Of a stretch of 64,000 nt of DNA, positions 62,701 to 64,000 are shown piece by piece. Numbering within the stretch: the first letter of the stretch is position 1; each line of letters opens with the position of its first letter. A model generated the notes under the pieces. It searched no databases. It had not been told where the DNA came from and saw only the letters and a program-made list of their open reading frames with translations. This DNA comes from Acidobacteriaceae bacterium (GTDB lineage Bacteria; Acidobacteriota; Terriglobia; Terriglobales; Acidobacteriaceae), in NCBI GenBank assembly GCA_003134655.1, contig PLBY01000107.1, positions 1-64,000 on the forward strand, read 5' to 3'. Position numbers and translations under genes: made by a program.

Positions 62701-64000
62701 GTGGTGCGGCCGGGGATTACAGCTTCAATGTGCAGGGGGTCGGGTCTGACACAAAGCATGTCACTCACACGGTTCCAGTCACTGTGCACGTCGTCAGCTT
62801 TGGGATGACGACTCCATCCCCGGCAAACGTCACCGTGGCCCGAGGAACCACGTCGTCTCCGGCGAGCTTTCAGATTACGGCTGCAGGATCGTTTAATCAG
62901 AGCGTCACCGTTTCCTGCAGTTCTGGTATTGCCAGCGCGACCTGCGCGCTGACGCCCGGAACCACTGTCAATCCCACTTCAACTGCTCCGGTGAATATGA
63001 CGGCTAGCGTATCGGTGCCCGCGGGAACCGCGCCTGGAAGTTATCCTGTGACGATTCAGGCTACGACGACCGGAGCGCCCTCAAAGCTGACGACATCATT
63101 CACCCTGAACGTCACCTCCAATGCAGATTTCGTTTTGACCGAGCCCATCGCATTTCCCGAGGTGAACGCCGGCAGCACCGGCACTACGGGGTCGATCTCG
63201 ATTGCTTCGCAGGACGGATTCAGCGGGACTGTCACTCTGAGTTGTCCGACGACGTACGGTGCTGGCAGTTGCAGCATCAGCCCCACATCGGTGAGTTCGT
63301 TTCCGGCGACGGCAACGCTCACCGGTTTCGTTTAACGTTGGTGACTATTCGATCTCAGGAACGCAGACGCTATCTTTGGCGCCGGGCGGCCAAGGCACAG
63401 CCAGCCTCAAGTTGACCTCGTCCAATTTCTACAGCGGAAAGGTCAACGCTACCTGCGACGCCAGTGCTCTTTCGGGAGCAATGTGCGTGCTCTCTCCCGC
63501 GAATCCGATCAACCTGGCCAGCGGAGGCACGGCGGCCCTCACGGCGACCGTCAACGCGCCCAGCACTGCAAGTCCGGGAACTTACAACATCAACATCACG
63601 ACCCAGGACACCACAGGCGCGCCCAGCCACTCCTTCACCGTGGCGCTGACCGTGGCGCAGGATTTCCGGCTCACCTCTTCGACCCCGAGTCAGACGGTGA
63701 CGGCGGGGCAGACCAGCGGCGCTTATAACCTGGCTGTTCAGCCCGTGGGCGTATCGTTCACCGGGACCGTGACGCTGGCTTGCTCTGCCGGGATTCCTGC
63801 CGGGGCGCAATGCATCTTCAACCCGCCCACCGCGGTCACTCCCGGAACCTCCGCGGTCGATGTCATGATGAATATTTCCACCGCAGCAAGAAAGGCTGGT
63901 CTGCAGTCGCTTTCCACTCGCGCCTTCATCTTCTCCGCCCTCTGGTTGTTCTCGCCGGGAATCGTGATCGCTTGGGGCGCCGCGGGGCGCAAGACCGGGC
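59748..64000 (+). pseudogene. Very large secreted BNR/sortilin-like and Ig-like repeat protein, frameshifted and cut by the window end
   Basis: More than 1,400 residues if joined. A signal peptide (LSSFLVPVLLLICLADVSVV, cleavage near QAQG) is followed by BNR/VPS10-like propeller blades (GNTVYIGGAQSGIWKST, GIWQSVNGGASWAAIS, GHVWKTTNAGTAWTDF). From about residue 910 there are at least four Ig-like repeats of the PDFQMSVSNSPQTVFVGQTT type. At 63,321 the frame reads ACC-GGT-TTC-GTT-TAA; dropping one C gives TVSFNVGDYSISGTQ and continues open to the end with more repeats and a hydrophobic tail (FIFSALWLFSPGIVIAWGAA, then GRKTG) like a C-terminal sorting anchor. So the stop at 63,335 is probably a frameshift. 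Confidence 0.8.

Overview
The window (about 60% G+C, densely coded on both strands) looks like a chromosomal segment of a soil-type Acidobacteriota, probably class Terriglobia. The grounds are a tmRNA whose tag reads ANQQMAYAA, a bacillithiol BshC, two exported proteins built from the GNLYGTT..GG tandem repeat, a fused LptF-LptG permease, a bactofilin followed by a methyltransferase gene, and many short palindromic intergenic repeats. This is an inference from gene content; no 16S rRNA gene is present. I saw no transposase, phage gene, CRISPR array or tRNA.

Layout. 1-9,000: tmRNA (3' end off the left edge), a frameshifted SPFH/band-7 gene, an acetyltransferase, bshC, a HAD/LysE/thioredoxin-like operon, two small unknown genes, a glycerophosphodiesterase with a strong terminator, and a rhomboid protease with a TPR tail. 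9,300-15,100: an ABC-2 exporter pair, a tandem-repeat secreted protein, glpD and a PfpI-family protein. 15,400-24,000: mazG, a GNAT gene paired with an o-succinylbenzoate synthase/N-succinylamino acid racemase, a degenerate receiver, an exported unknown, bactofilin, two methyltransferases and an MsbA-like exporter. 24,480-31,970: a redox cluster (aldo/keto reductase, cupin, deazaflavin-type reductase, two-subunit molybdenum hydroxylase, DinB), then a Spy/CpxP-like gene divergent from a TetR-AraC regulator pair. 32,000-35,450: a CpxP-like gene divergent from a CpxR/CpxA-like two-component system. 35,700-47,800: a lipoprotein beta-propeller, the fused LptFG, a GT39 glycosyltransferase, a secreted phosphoesterase, glgB and a divergent GH57 enzyme. 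47,900-56,600: a tiny ribbon-helix-helix gene, an exported barrel protein, eno and gpmI, a GAF protein, a DUF3467 protein, a second GT39 and a second tandem-repeat protein. 56,600-64,000: modABC and the start of a very large secreted BNR/Ig-like protein that runs off the right edge.

The most notable signals are as follows. Four GTMAA half-sites spaced 10-11 bp apart lie between the CpxP-like and CpxR-like genes, which looks like a tandem CpxR-type operator. A 45-nt intergenic repeat has entered a glycosyltransferase reading frame without breaking it. Mosaic palindromic repeats occur in many gaps. Four genes are each broken by an apparent one-base indel, which points to assembly error or recent decay. 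A 37-residue ribbon-helix-helix gene lies in what otherwise reads as a gap.
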